Assembly: GCA_030248195.1 (NCBI GenBank)
Contig: JASAND010010767.1
Location: forward strand, 1 to 64,000
Direction: 5' to 3'
From: Trissonchulus latispiculum
Taxonomy: Eukaryota; Nematoda; Enoplea; Enoplida; Ironidae
DNA: 64,000 nucleotides
A model generated the notes under the pieces. The model worked only from the letters and a program-made list of their open reading frames with translations, was not told where the DNA came from and did not search any database. The translations under genes and the position numbers were made by a program. Shown here piece by piece: positions 14,164-29,100 of this stretch (its first letter is position 1; each line of letters opens with the position of its first letter).

Positions 14164-17100
14164 GTTATTAATATTATTAATTTAAAGTATCCATCCTTGC
14201 CACCCTTCAATTTTCTGTATGAACTACATGCATGTTTTATTTTATACACCTAGGGCCCCGGCCTACCCTTCCCATCGTTCTTTAACACATATTTCTAGAG
14301 TGGCAAGTGTGGCAAAAGTTGCCACCCTTTCCGCCCTTCAATTTTCCATATGAAATACATGTATTTTTACCAATATGTACATATGCACATGTACATGTGT
14401 ATATATTTTCATTCACCTAAAGCCACGGCCCACCCTTCCCACCCTTAAATTTTCCCTATCTTTAACACATATTTGTAAAATGGCAAGAGTGGCAAAAGTT
14501 GCCACCCTTGGCACCCTTCAATTTTTTACATGAACATACATGTATTTTCACAAATTCGTAAAAGTGCGGCTGCTCCCGAAATATTTTCGACAGGGAGCGG
14601 CCGCTACAAAATATCACCCACCGGGTGTTTAAAGACTGAAAATTGAAAAACTTCCAATATATAATTTCAGTCTTCAAAAAGTATGATTTGTTTCAGCCTT
14701 ATATACTCTGAGTTATCAGCGTATCGAGTAGGAATGTGCGTGTGTGCGCGGCTGTGTGTGAACTTTTAAGTTTCAGTTAAAATCAATTTTATGAAATATT
14801 TACGTGAAAACGTGAAAAACCGGGGAGGGGGGCATAAGCAGGCGCACGATGCCTAAAAGTAGTTTTTCTTCCGCTTTCCACTATTGATCTTGACTGAGAC
14901 AATAACTGAAACTGAATTCCTGAACCAAAAAGACACAGTTGTCCTAATAATTTGTGTTGCAAATTGCAATAAACATTCCGTAATTCAATAATCCCATAAA
15001 TACAGAACATTTTATTTAGAGGATGGTTTTAGTAGCCACAAAATAATTCAGACTACAAATTTCTGACGGCTACCCCCGGCTTGTGAACTTTTTCGGCGGT
15101 CAGCGGCCGATTCAAGTCGTCCGTTTTCAAACACAAGTCGGAAGTCAAGAACAGCACGGCATTGCATATTACAGTTATCTTAGTTTAAAAGTGTACGTGA
15201 TGATCACTGCACATGGTTGACGCAAAACACCTTAGAACAGTGCCAAAAGTGCGTTTAAATATTTTGGTTTTCTTGCTGTTAACAATAGTCTTGAACGTAT
15301 TACAGCTATATGAGGTGGTTTTATGGATATCCCAGAGCAAATCGCTTGGATATGGAAGCAACATATGGAACTTGCACAAGGAGTATTCGTTTTGCAAATA
15401 GCAGTGGACTAGTGCAATGCGACTGTTTTAAATATAATCTGCTGATCTGTCAAATCCAGGACAATGGATACGAAGATATCTGTGTTGAAAACAGTAAGCG
15501 AAAATGGCAAGTTGTCCAGAAAACTCAATGTCTGCAGTCTGAGCTGAAGGACATATGCCTGAAGATGAAAATGTCATTACCCAGTCCTAGACCGAAATAC
15601 AAATGTTTTTCACTTGGTGCCACACCCAGTACCCCAGTTGCTTTCACGAGGAAGGGTAACGCGAGTCCAAATTTGCTCAGGCTCCACGGTACAATTACCC
15701 TAGTCTTAGGCACGACTACTGCTGGAGTAGAAGTAACTGACTTGCTTTCACAGCATCGAAGCCACCTGTTGTTGGTTCCCCCTCATGGATGGTCAACTCC
15801 CTGAAAATCTCGAAACAGTACAATATACAGTTAGAGGAGGTAATATCTGGTAATGCTGCAGTGCCATTTCCTTGCTAATCATAAGCGCTGACTGCTACCA
15901 GATGGTATCAAAGAACTTTGGTTCATCACAAGAAGTTAGCTATTTTTATAAAAATGATACTTTGGATCCCAAGTTTCGTGTTTGCAGCCGGCATTAGCAG
16001 AGGGCACCTACTCCCTTTTGGGCGGCCTGACTTCTGCGTGAAGTTCAGTGCAGCAATTCTATTTGACAAAAACTCCTTTAAAATTTTTAAGTTGGAACAT
16101 TTTATTGTGCACAATAGACGAAACCTTTTCACCTTCCATATCCATTGCTTTATAGTTTTATGATCAATTATTAAGTTAAAAATTGTTTAAGAACTTGAAT
16201 CGTGAGTAGAAACTCCGAGTCCCGGAATATCCAAACCAGCGACTAATCGGAAAGTAGGCATTGGAGCCTGCATGTTGTAAGCTCACGATTGTGCAATTTG
16301 TTAGAGATTTGACTACAAATCGATGAATTAAAAAAGAGCACGATTCTGCTGTGAATTAATTACAAACGAAGACGAAGTCAAAGCAAGTTTTATTCCGAAG
16401 AATATTTAAAGTACATTTCCCAAACAATTTTAAACAACCAGCAGAAATGCAGAAAAATTGAACCTATCGTTTGTTCTAAAATGCAACCACTCTTTCTTGA
16501 ACTAGGAGATGCACTCCAAAATCTGCCACTTCTATGACATAAATTTGATGTAAAGTTATTCGTCCTATGTCACAGACAGCTCTTATTATGTACACCCCTG
16601 CGTAGGATGTGTAGAGTCAATGCATACATGCCGCTGTCCAATTCACCATAGCGGCAAATTCCAATCCTCGCTGGCAAAACCATCCATTTTGATTCTGAAT
16701 TGGGTCGTCAACCTCTTAGCTAACATGATATAATGTTGTAATGACTCTAAGTGCTTTTTCAAAAATTAAACCTAACTAGATCCTTTTCAGGAAAGCGTTA
16801 ATTATAACCCTGCGAGATAGCGAGCGTTAAAATGTTAACTCTGCCTGGATTCATGAAAAGAGTTAAAATAACCAGGTTTAACTCTGCCATTTTCAAGAAT
16901 TGCTTGCAGAGTTAATAATTTGCGGAGTTAAATTTAACGCTACCCTTTTCAGGATAACGGTAAGTTAACTCTCTGTGTTGCTATCTCTGAACATTTTCTA
17001 TTGAAGTTTAACCCCAAACAAAACACGCGGTTTAAGCAGAGTTAAAATATAGAATGCGATAAAATTGATCAATCCCATCGCAGATTAATAAGTCTTCGGT

Positions 17101-20100
17101 TCATTTGCATACTTTTTGTTTTTTGTTTTTCAGTATACAATTAATTATGACAATTAGTGTACTAATTATTCTAAAGATATACAGTTAATTCTACTGGTCT
17201 TCATTCCAATCTATATTCAAATTCATTCCACTTCTACATAGCTGCATATTAAATAAATATACCGGAGGTTTAGATGCTTCCTATGCATAAAACAAGTGTT
17301 GTGTTGCAGTTTTCCCAGCAGATAAACTATATAAATTTGGTGTGAGTCAATTGAGCCAATCGGAGTCTTATTCTCATGACTGCTATGCTGTGTTTCAGTT
17401 TTATTGGTTATTCAATTCAAACAATCAAATTTAAATCTCAACCAACACGCTGAGACCGTTGTTGAAATTTAAAATCAGTCTAAAACGCATTTAAAAGTGA
17501 AAACGCATGCAGAAACCGTTTTCTTAGTTAGTTAGAAACCGCAAACTAAAGTGGAAGCCTAAAAATTAACAGAGGAAAATGAATGAATAAACATGTAGTT
17601 TATTATCCAATAATTACTTAACGTAAATCACTAAATGGGCTGCACACTTCTCTGTGCCTTTAGGATCATGAACTTAGATTTACTCAGGATTGGATTCCGG
17701 TTCAAGCATTTTGGGGAAAGCTTTGCCTCATTGAGTTCTGAGCCTGTTTTGCCAATTAATTCATTATCCTAATACCAATTAGGCTCCCATCAATGAATCA
17801 ATTTTGGATTCTAGGTTCTCATTGATTTAAGATATAATTCCGTGACAAATGAACAGGATCCTTTTCAAATTATCAAATATACCAACGTCCAAGCACAGTA
17901 ACTTCCTGTAAACTTGAACTATTTTGTTAAAACCTTGGTATGGTTATTTTTGTGAACATTTCTGATCGATCGATAACAATATTATAGTATTTTAAAATTT
18001 TAAGCAAAGGAATTTAACAAAGTTTTGACTCTAGTTTTGCTGTTTAAGTTGTTGTATATAGTTGTAGTAGCTAAATTTGTTTCAGACAAAAATTCGAAGA
18101 AAATTTCAAATTTTGAATGGCTGCCGTTAAAGGAGCAGCAAGAGGGCAATAAATGCTGTATTGTCTGTGCTGTTTTTTTCCATACTGTAATTGAACAGAA
18201 AAACCTTCATATTCTTGACTGATTTTAGATTTGTTAAAGATTTATGATATGAAAATTTTCAGTATCATCTTCGTTTGGTATTTATTGTTTACTCAGACAC
18301 ACAAAATTAATGAAATAATGTTAAACTAATTAAACTTTACTGAAGATGACTGTAATTTGTGAGTATTAGTAACATTTACAGGTGGCAATGGCTAACTTCG
18401 GAAAAAGGCAAAGTATAGTAGAGTAGAATTAAATCAGCTGTTTTCATAAATGTATGGAGTTAAGTTTTACTCTGCATGTTTTAACTCTCTTTAACCCTGC
18501 TGGTTCTAACACTGCAAAGTTAAAGAAAGTTAAAACCGTCAGAGTTAAAATTAGCTTCATGTATTCATGAAAAGAGTTAATTTTAACTCGATTCTACTCT
18601 GCTCCACTTAAGTCTACCCTATCCTTTCTTGAACAGGCCCCAAGACCCTTAAAGTGGTCGTCCTCCTTTGTGCAATGTTTCTTTGAAATGTCGTTCTTTA
18701 TAAACTTTCATAACTTTTGGAGACAGGGATCTTACATGATTTTACTACTTTTACATGATTTACATAATTTCATTTTTCAGTCGGTGTATTCTCAAATTGT
18801 AGGCATAAGCAAGCAGATTTATAGCTCACAAGGTGAACCGCTAGCAATTATGGTGGCACCGTTGTTTTCTTAATAATATCGCGTTATTCATAAATGTGCA
18901 TACTTTAATGCTACATGTTATGAAACTTTTATTATACAGTTCATTATTCCTTTTCCATATGTTGAATGGTTATATGCGTTGGACGATGTACAATGCATTA
19001 CTTCCTGCTTCCGTGTTAATGCATGGAAGCTCTCAGAACTTCTTTAACTTTATCTTCTTCAGGTTATTTTATTTTAGTTAGTGAAATGAACTGGATACCA
19101 GGCAGCGAATCTCTGTTTGACTTGTTTACAAACCCTTCAACATTTGTTGAATCAATCATCACCTTAACAAGCGATATACCCAAAGCTTCGAAATTCTTTT
19201 CTGAATTTCCTTTCAATACGTTGGAATATTTCCTGAAACAAGTGGTACGCAATTCTGTATCACAACATTTCGTAGTGATGTTGTTAATCTTTAACAAACA
19301 GCAAGTAAAGTGTCATGCAAAGTTGAGCAGTTAGCGACTCTGTCCAAGCCATTTTTATTCCTGCTGGAGCAGGAATGTATAAAAAGGAAATTAGTATGTT
19401 CATTGTAGGGTGAGTCACTTCTCTATTCAGAAACCCTATCTTCAACATAGGGCTAACTTAGGGCCGGGTTTTTTGTGTGACATTATGCAAATTAGGTTTT
19501 GCAACCACTATTTAAGGAGTCGCACAAACTGCCTTCGCGCAGTCTTCGGCTGTCAGCAACCTGAACGGTTGCATGTTTTTGAACACCAGTGTGGCTTGGG
19601 AGCTACACAGAGGTGTAATAGGTAGTTACGTAAGTTTGCACCTGGCTTGACTTAGGCCCACCATTCGCCAACGAGATGTGGGGCTTAGGCCTACAATCGC
19701 CAAATTTTAGCAGCTGAAGTTCAGCGAAGGAGGTTGAAAATAGGAATAACAAAAACAAGAACGCTGTTATAGATGGGCACTAAACTGGAAAATTAGAATA
19801 AGACGTTTTGTTCAAGATGCCAGTGTTAGTATACTACACTTTGAAAGTGGTCACTTTTGTGAGGGGTCTATGCTCAAGCCGTACCTAAATAGAGTTCACT
19901 GAAGTGATCGATTAATGAGGGGATTAGGTGATTGTAAGTCATACATATATGGAATATTATGAAGAGCAATAGTAATAATTCGAATTCGAAAACTACGTAA
20001 GTGAAATCGAAAGCAATCAGCAAGTGATGTCGCTTGCGACTTAACTTAACTCTAGCTTAATTCATTTGTTGTTGATTAATAACAGGTCTGCAAAGGAATA

Positions 20101-23100
20101 TTGCCCCTTTTGGGGCCTACTTGTTAGTTTTGAAGCCTTACCTCTTGTTTTGCTGATTGAAGCGAATTCAACCTATCCCTTTGTGTTTGATAGTAGTACA
20201 TGGTGACTTCAATCTCACGAACGCATTGGTTATTAATGTTATTTGAGCAAAATCTTCAGATACCAATATGACTATGCCTTCTGATTTCCTTAAATTCCAT
20301 TTTGCCCTACTTAGCTCCGTCAAATGTCGTCTCATCCCATAGTTTCCCGTTAAACTAAAAATTATACAGTGTATATTCTGCAGTATGTTCGAGTTTATTA
20401 GAAATCATGATATATTTAATCAATTTCAATTACACCTAAAGAGATCCTATTGGGCAGTCCTAGTAGTGGAGGGAGGTGATAAAGGTGGTACGAGGCCCAG
20501 GTCATTAATTCATTAATCCACCCCAGCCCAGTTCACTAACTTGCCTCGTGCAAAGCACAATGCTGGGAAAAAGTCAAATGTGTCGCTCTTTCTGAACTAA
20601 ATGCTAACATCTTTTGTGAATTTGTATATTTGAGCGTTGGGTCGAACAGGCTAGATTAAAATTTAAAAGGCTGGAAAATTGGCTTCCACTCAAATGAATG
20701 CTTGTAAATATAAGCAAACATACAACCGAAATACAAATAACCAAACATACATGCAATATATAAACTAATACACACATAGAAACGCCAAGCCCCGTTGCCT
20801 GAAACGTTGTTACGTGAGCAAACGCGCAGTTGTGCTTGCGGATAGGCGAACATGAACGCGTTGACTTTATCCAAGACTTCTAGCCGTCCCCAGATCGACA
20901 TTACTCCATTTACGATACACTTAAGGTGGTTTGTGGTTTAGAGTCAGTGAGTCAATATTGAGAGTGACGGAAATATGAGGGGTGTAAGTTCAAAGCAATC
21001 ACTTAGTAGAAACATGTTGCCATAAGGCGCAAGCAGGAAGGTGTAGGAACATAGCACGTTGCAGAAATTCCCAAAAGCTGACCAGAACTTCTCATTCCAA
21101 CCCTGCCTTTTATAACGTTTTGTGTGGTTGACTGAGTTTGTTCGTATAGTTGGGTGGATGAAGTTCTTCCGGACCAGCAACTAATAAGGAGATGTTGCTA
21201 AATTGGTAAAAAACTGAAACCTGTAGTATCTGGCGCATATTAGTAAAGTTCGAAAGCTGTTGATGTTTCAGAAAACAATGAGCTTGAATAAAGTTGACTT
21301 GACTGTCCTCTATTCGAAAACCTCCCAACCCCATTCCAAGAAATGATAGCTGACTGCGTAGAAACTACTTGCAGTTTACTAGTAATAGCACTGACAAGGT
21401 TCAATAAAAGGCCTAGTGTGATGATACTAGTACAATGTACTTATTTCAATCCGTCATACTTATAATAATTTAGTTATGTTTTAGCCACTGCTGCTTGAAT
21501 TTGTAAGTTGGCAACAAGACGGAAAGCACGCCTCCTTTCGATATGCTGCTGACATATCACTCATGTTGATCAATCAAACGCTGAATGAAAAGGATCAAGC
21601 TCTATATAATTCTACAGGGAAGGATGGAATTATCATGAGGTGCCTGGCCAATGGGCATGATTGCAACAGGTAATACTATGCAGGCAATCCACACAATAAC
21701 GAAATTGCATCCAGCAGCCGCCATAGTCCACTTTTGTGCAAGCTTCATTTTAAATTAGCGATTTTAATCGTTAAACTTTAAAGCTTTTCTCCGGTTTCTT
21801 CATCATCATACTTCCTTTTTTGTTTTTTTGGTCAACAAAATATCCCAATAGTATTGTTCTGATCTCTGCACGCATAAAAATATTAGTCAAATCTCAGATT
21901 TTGTTTTTCAGCCACCAGTTAACGGAGTTTGAAGATCCTTACCAAGGAGAATGTGTTACATATTCAAGAAGAACGCTACATGATCAACCGGACGTTATCA
22001 GTAAGAAAAATTTGAATCTCAATTTAAGTCGATTGATAAACACTGGGTCGGTTCTTGACAAACACTTTAGAGAATTAAGGGCAGCACTGATTGAAAGAGG
22101 AGTATCACGAATATAGAAAAGCTACAAATCCGACAGAAATTTTCAAATTTTTTGGCCATTACTTCAAAGGTTCCTTGAACCAATGGCGGATCAATAGAAC
22201 TTTATCCTCCCCCAACCCTATTGGGGGGATAAACTTCAATTGGGGACACTTGTATTAATAACATTCATTGACGTGTTTGCGCGTTTGAAATTAAGTTTAT
22301 ATTGTCGTTTGTTGCTGGTTTAAAGAAGGTTTCATGGTAAATTGACATAACTTAATTTTTTAAAATTTTTAGAAACTTAAACTGGAAGCGCAACGTCAAC
22401 AAAAATTGTCCTCGCTCATGCATTTTGTTAAAAGAATTGATTCAAAGATTCTGAGCACGCATTTGAAGTTCGTTTTACAATCCAGCTTTTCATTAGCTTT
22501 GTGTAAGCTAAGGCTGTAAGCTTAGCATGGATGCTTGTATTACTGAGCTAACGAAAAGCTGTATAAAAATGAATTTAAGATTTGATTAACTATTTTTACT
22601 AAATATTTAAGATAGTATTTAGATAGCTATTTAAGATTCAGATCAGCTAAAATATGCATACACAGATTAAAACCTAAAAAATTTATAAATACTAAAAATT
22701 TTTTAAGTTTTTGGAATTTCAGTTTTTAAAGCCATGACGTAGTGTAGCATATTCCCGCTGAAGTTGTAATGTCAGTATAGCATGCAGAAACCTTTAACTT
22801 TAATTTCCAGATACTTTCCAATTTTGGGGGATAAAGTTCAATTGGGTCTTTGGGGGGGGGGAGATAAGGTTCAATTGATCCCCAATGGCAAGTAACCAAA
22901 CTGAAAACGTGTTCGAATTTTAGTGTATAAATTTTTCGTTTTATCATTAATGCTTTATACCACTGTTAAAGACGACTGCATCTAGATGTTCGCCTACAAA
23001 TCCGACAGAAATTTTCAAGTTTTTTGGCCATTACTTCAAAGGTTCCTTGAACTAATGGCAAGTGGCCGAACTGAAAACGTTTTTGAAATTTAGTTTATAC

Positions 23101-26100
23101 ATTTTTCGTTTTATCATTAATGCTTTAATACCTCTGTTAGCGACGACTGCATAAAGATGTTCGTTATTATGAGGAGTGGGGAAAAGATATAAATCTTCGG
23201 AATTAACTATGTAAAACGATGCCCATAGAATTATAGAATATGATGCACCTACTACCATGTACCAAACATGTTCGCCACGCTCGGTTCGTTTATCTCCCAA
23301 TTGTATGGGGAAAACAATGAATGAAATACATGATTATATCATAAATGTGTGTCTGCATATTAATTAATTAATTAAACCGCATATAATTAGTCTAAAGGGT
23401 TGAGGTACGTTATGGTTTTGTTTTCACCTTAGTAATTATAGCTTTAATTAGGTTAACTCGATTATAATACCAATTCCAAATAATTACTTTATCTATGAGC
23501 AGTTAGCGGTAGCATAGCATTTTAGAACTTGAGCTGACAGTCAACGTGACCACTGGCTTTCCTTTAACCAGCAGCTCTTTTGAACGTTCAAAGCTAGTAA
23601 TTCACGAACCAGAATCGTTTCCTGTACCGATGGTTGAAGGATTTGCGCTGTCTGAAGGAATGCATTCATCAATTGGAATCATCTATGTAAGCCGTAATGC
23701 ATGGGAATTAATGTGGTAATACAATTAAGTATAATTCAAAAGTAAGTATACAGTACAGTATTAGAGTTCCTAATCTTTGGTAATACTTTGTACGTTAATT
23801 AAAGAAGGATCATGAAAGTTTCTTCAATACTACATACAGTATTAACAGAGTGGCATAATTTCGCACAACATCAAGCACCTCATTCGCGGTAGTCGCACGC
23901 CATCAAACCAAGTCAAACATCAAACATAAATTTTAGCCAAGTTGGTATTTTTTGAACAAAGCTAACTCATGTCGACAGTATAAAGTGCTGGCTAAGGTAT
24001 TTGCGGAAATTTTGAAAGAGCAATTTATTTAATTCGTGGAGTTCAACTTTTATATAATTTTAAACCTTTGAGTGTGCGCGTTACAGCTAAGCAGTGTACA
24101 GCTGTCTCTATTCAGCTGTTCAACCACGAACTGCGAAAATGACACGAAACCATGGATTTCTCGTAGTGTGTGAAGGAAGAACAGGAAAAAAAGGGCCAGT
24201 TCAGGCTTCAGAAGAAATGTCTCCCTAAGTTGTCTAAAACGCTTTAAGCAAACAAACAAGTTAATCGTATGAAAAATTTAAATTATGTATGATTTTCACA
24301 AAAGTTCCAACTTTGGACGCTTCCTTTTCTCTAGCAAACGTAAAGTCCCGAAATCCCTCGGCAATGGTCCCAGAACCAGTATGTGCAAAGCCACTTTCTA
24401 ATTGCTTGCATGAGACCTTAAGAATGATAATGATATCGTTGCGATTTTTCAAAGTTCATAGTTTCATTGCCTTGCTTAGGCAGAGAGAGGTCTCTGCTTG
24501 ACGTCTCCGTGGAAGGGGTAGAGCCAAACCCAAACTCCTTCACAGGGTCCAGATGTTGCGATTAGTGATTGCTGAATGCAATTAAACAAAGCGCCATCAA
24601 GCGAACTGTAGGGGCAGAGCTGACCACGTCACTTTTACCGAATGGTGTTCACTCGTGGAAATCACCAAACAGAGTTTCCCCTTAAGTGACAGGAAATTCC
24701 CTGCAAATCTTTGATAACACAATTAGAAATTTTAATTTTGGAGTGCAGTAAAGCCTTTCACACTGCACAAATTCATATAGTAGCTTATTATGTGGCTGTC
24801 TGGCCTCTAAAAAATTTAAACTTGAAATCTAAATTTGAACTGTAATTGGAACCAATCAAAATTTGCCTATTTTTACAGAATTTTACCTTCTTATTTCATG
24901 TTTGCTGCAGTCCTGGTTTGAGGAAGATAGTTGAAGATTCTTCAACACCCAGAAAAAAGCTTTTTTGCTGCAAAGTGCATTATACTATTTCTGAAAATTC
25001 ATGCCTGATTAGCGTGCTTCAAATTCGCCTAGCACGGCTGCTTCATGCCTCGTTCTGAAACTTAATGAATCAATTCAAAGTTACTTGACCAGACAAAGAC
25101 CTAATATTCTACGGTTTGCTACTTAGCTATCTGCAAAGTTGTTCACAAATGCGGCACTTCTTTGAAATACAAAATTTGATGCCTGGTAAGTGCTGTCTGG
25201 TATTGAATATTGCACATAGGCAGGCATGTGAAAGTTGTTTGTTGCTTAGGTAAAGGAGCAAAGGCTGCCAACTCCAATGCGGACAAGTTGTAAGAATAAT
25301 CCTGAACAGGACTCAGATTTTTTGTATAAGAACCGCTCGTATAATCTTGAGGTACCTTCAGCGTAAATTTACACGTTTGTAGTATTGATGCTTAGCTGAC
25401 TATGCTTAGAGGACACAATCTGCAACTACGTATTACGAACGAAGCTTGTGTAATGCGTACATTTATCCTGCGCAGAATTTAAGGTTTTGGAGTATGTTTC
25501 AAACCTAAATTGATGTCAATGTGCTTTGACTTGTCTCTTGCTTCGTTTTATGTTAATGCCTGTTTGTTGTGTGTCTTTTTGTCTAAGACAAACGTAGAGC
25601 TAAGCTCAATTGTCGTCTTTCCTCAAGAGATACAAAAGCGCTTTTCTGCTAGTTTAGCCACTATCAACTTGACAGATTGCAATGATCCAATTCTAAAAGC
25701 ATGAGACATCCATGTGAGCAATTCTGTCTTAAGATTTAAAGCTTAGTATACAGGACGTAAAATATAAGGGATAAGGCAACAATATAAGACCTCAGAGTGA
25801 ACTAACATTTAGTATTTGTTAGCAATTAGGCTCAAGAACGCGAAGGCTTTCCATAGAATATGCCGTAACTCTAACCAAGTTGTTTGCTGCAATTATAGCT
25901 GTGCTTTCTTTCCTGCTATCAGCGCTACCTGTTTTCATCCTGTGGATGCTTGCAGAATACGATTCCATCACTGCCCAATGTTGACAGTACACAGACAATA
26001 GCCTGTTGTAAGATTTATGTTTCTTTTTAACCAAATTTGATTCACGTCTGTGTTGAATTGCTTCAAATTCACGTAAATAGTATAATATCATTCAATACAA

Positions 26101-29100
26101 TATTATTCAATACAATACTAAACGTATAAACAGTTATAAAACTGAGTCTTGGTTGAATTCTTACCTGCTCAAGTTGTACGGACCTAGTGCCCCAACTGAA
26201 CTGTCCTACTCGGCCAAGTTGTCTGATATTTTAAGAATAATTCGCAACTACCGATAAAGTCTTTGTGTTTGCTTTTCGGAATGTTCACTGTTAGTGGTTG
26301 GAATTACGGGACCGGAATTCAACCGGGTTCAGAAGGTAAGATGGCAGATTGCCTATTCCAGCTGCAAGGCGTTGTGTGAGGGTGGCGATGGGAGTTCCTC
26401 TTGGTTAGAGAAGTACACTATGAAATAAAGGTACACGCGAAACTTAGTCAAAAGTTTTAAAAAAACAAGAAGTTGCTAACAAAAAAGTTGGAATGTTGCA
26501 AGCTGAGGCGGTAAAGTCTTATAACAAAAATTCAGTGGCTTATGACGAAGCATTTAGAATTTAGTTCCCCTGGAAGGAAGTGACCAAATGTCCAGAAGAT
26601 GTTGAGTCAAAATTCAATTATTGGATTTGGAGATAGTTCAAGGCCAGCTTTACTGTATTACTTGCAAAAGAACAACAGTCAACTATTTTTGCGTGGTGAT
26701 AAAATACAAGAGATTTTGGATTTCTTAACCTACTGCAGTTGACAGTTCACTTAGAGGGGATATGAGCAAGCTGCGGAGCGGACAAAGGCATAAACACTTT
26801 AAAACTAACGCTAACCAATATGAAGATTGACAAAGAAACGAGTTATCTTGTAATTCCTGGATTCTGTTCACCGCATTCATTGACAGATATTACTAGCAAG
26901 TATTATTATGCGACGTAGGTGGCGGACTATCATCGTTTTCAGGCAATATACTTCACCTTCAGTGGGTTCACAGGATTGCACCTGACTGCAACAGAGCGGA
27001 AAATCACAACTGAAGACGTCGACAAAAGAGTCTTGCAGGTCTACAGAGGATAGCATATTCCGATCAGATTTAAACTCCTAAAGTTTACACCCTTTCAGAT
27101 GTGCTCAGGAGCTTTTGCGAATGAGAAGTATGGAAAAGGAAGTTGAAACTGTGTGGCGAAATGCTCGGCAGACGGAGAAGATCTTTCGGTTTTGGAGGAC
27201 GGGACTTACATGAACCTTATAAAAATAAGGGCTCACTCCTCGATATCGAACTTTTTCTGGCGTATATTAAAGAATTTATGGAGTGGAAAAGGCATAACAC
27301 TATTCTTAGTAAAACTTCAGTAAATTCTTTAAAAGCAGCAGGAAATTTGGGGGTACGGTAAAGACAGCTCGCAGATTTCTTTATAGACTTCCGAGAACCA
27401 ACAGGAGCCAAACAGTCGACACAAGCAAACCAAGGCAGGCAATTGCTGGGAAACATTTTAAAGACGTTTGGACAGATTGTCACTGCAAGTATAGTGTTAA
27501 GACTAAATCCTAATCATTGATTACTGGGAACAAGAGATGCTTTCAAAATAGTCGAAGATACCAATATTGGAAAATTCATCCACGTCTCCACGAGTTCCTA
27601 TGCATTCTTCAAATCACCACGTACTAAAGGGAATAAGACTAAAGGGAATAGGGAAATATTGACATAATTCCAGAAGAATCTAGAATCAGCAAATCACAAT
27701 ACAAGTAGGCGTACAACACTGAGACGTCTCAGTCATCGTCATCATGGCATTAGTTGAGAATCTGTTTGGATCGACTACTAAATTTGAATTCAGTAGAAAA
27801 TCGATTCGAAGATAAAGCTAACAAAGATGAAGAGTGACTCTCTTAAATTACCACGAACATAATATGAAAACCTTGTTTCATTGCATTTCAATTTAAGCCC
27901 GGTTCATACTTGTCCCTGAGTCTCTGTCTTTATGTCCTTGTCTCTAGGTCTCTGCCCTTTTGTCTCAGCTGATAGAGACAAGACGTTCATGCTTAAAAGG
28001 ACAGAAGGACAGAGACTCGGTCATGTGACAACAAATTCAAATTCCATTGGTCACTGAGTTTAATCAAAAACGAACAAATAATGTTTCAATTGAAATATTA
28101 TATGTTATTATTGTTGTCCTATTAGCATCTGAAGTTTTATAGGTTGAAAACGGACTTTAAAATTCGATGTAAATGCAGTTATTTACAAAGTTTATACTTA
28201 CAACTAGAGTTTATAATAGGAAGAGTGGGAAACTCAGCCCTTCCTAATAGATTAGATAAACATTAACCGGGTCTTACCGGTTACCGTTGTTAAGCATGTG
28301 TTTATAACGCGTTTGATCATAACGTATAATGCGTTTGAACTAAAACGCATCTGATTGGTTAATCGTACCGCTTAGTGTGCGTTGCGTGCGAATGAACTAA
28401 AACAAATTTGATTATGGGCGTAGCAGGTACGGTAGCTGTGGTAACCAATCAGATTCATTTCAGTTCATTCGCATATAAACACACGGTTAACAACGCTAAG
28501 ACCGGTTTGCACCAACCAATATAAGCTCGAGGTTGAGATTATCTTGAGCTTAGCTCGATATTAGCTTGAGGTTATCTGCAAGAGGTTGCACCAACAAAAG
28601 TTTGAGATTAACTCAACCTCGAGCTAATCTCGAGCGCCTAAATTTCAATCCTGGTCAGGAGTAGGATTGACTTTATTTCTTACCAGGTTTACAGCAAAAA
28701 AGCTGCATTGAACAACGCATATAATCTGAATTTTCAAATATGAATGCCCAGTTGCAGTAAACTGAAACTGTTAGCAATAACTCCGCAAAAATTAGACAAC
28801 ATAAGTAATTTCTAAATGTTATTTTCATTCTTATCATTCACAACATTCTTACGTATCGTAGAATTGAACTGTATGTGCCAGCAGTCGTCGTCGCAACTGC
28901 AGACATTTGGAAGCAACCCTGATCCTCATTGTCAAGCAAGGATCAAAGACAATTTACTGCAATTGTAATGCGTAAATATAAAGTAGAATAGTCGAAAACT
29001 GCTGCTAGTATATATTTGATTAGTCCAATCACATAGCACGTGACTCTTTAACAGCATTGCATTGGATAATCCACAAGATAGAGTTTAGCTAGAGCTTAGC

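Noticed and set aside
14037..14249. Asn/Ile-rich ORF
   Set aside because: Encoded by the (ATT)n microsatellite.
24261..24501. Overlapping ORFs on both strands (AMVPEPVCAKPLSNCL / GSGTIAEGFRDFTF)
   Set aside because: No splice sites or phase that would fit gene 1 between 23686 and 25250, which join directly in phase 0; no recognised family.
24720..24835. C-x8-CGC-like peptide resembling the ENaC cysteine-rich motif
   Set aside because: An in-frame stop lies just five codons before the first Cys, no compatible acceptor, and it lies upstream of the RLP.P exon.
26292..26335. Possible exon ending GTTCAGAAG|GTAAGA
   Set aside because: The next usable acceptor would leave an intron of only 26 nt and the peptide has no ENaC features.
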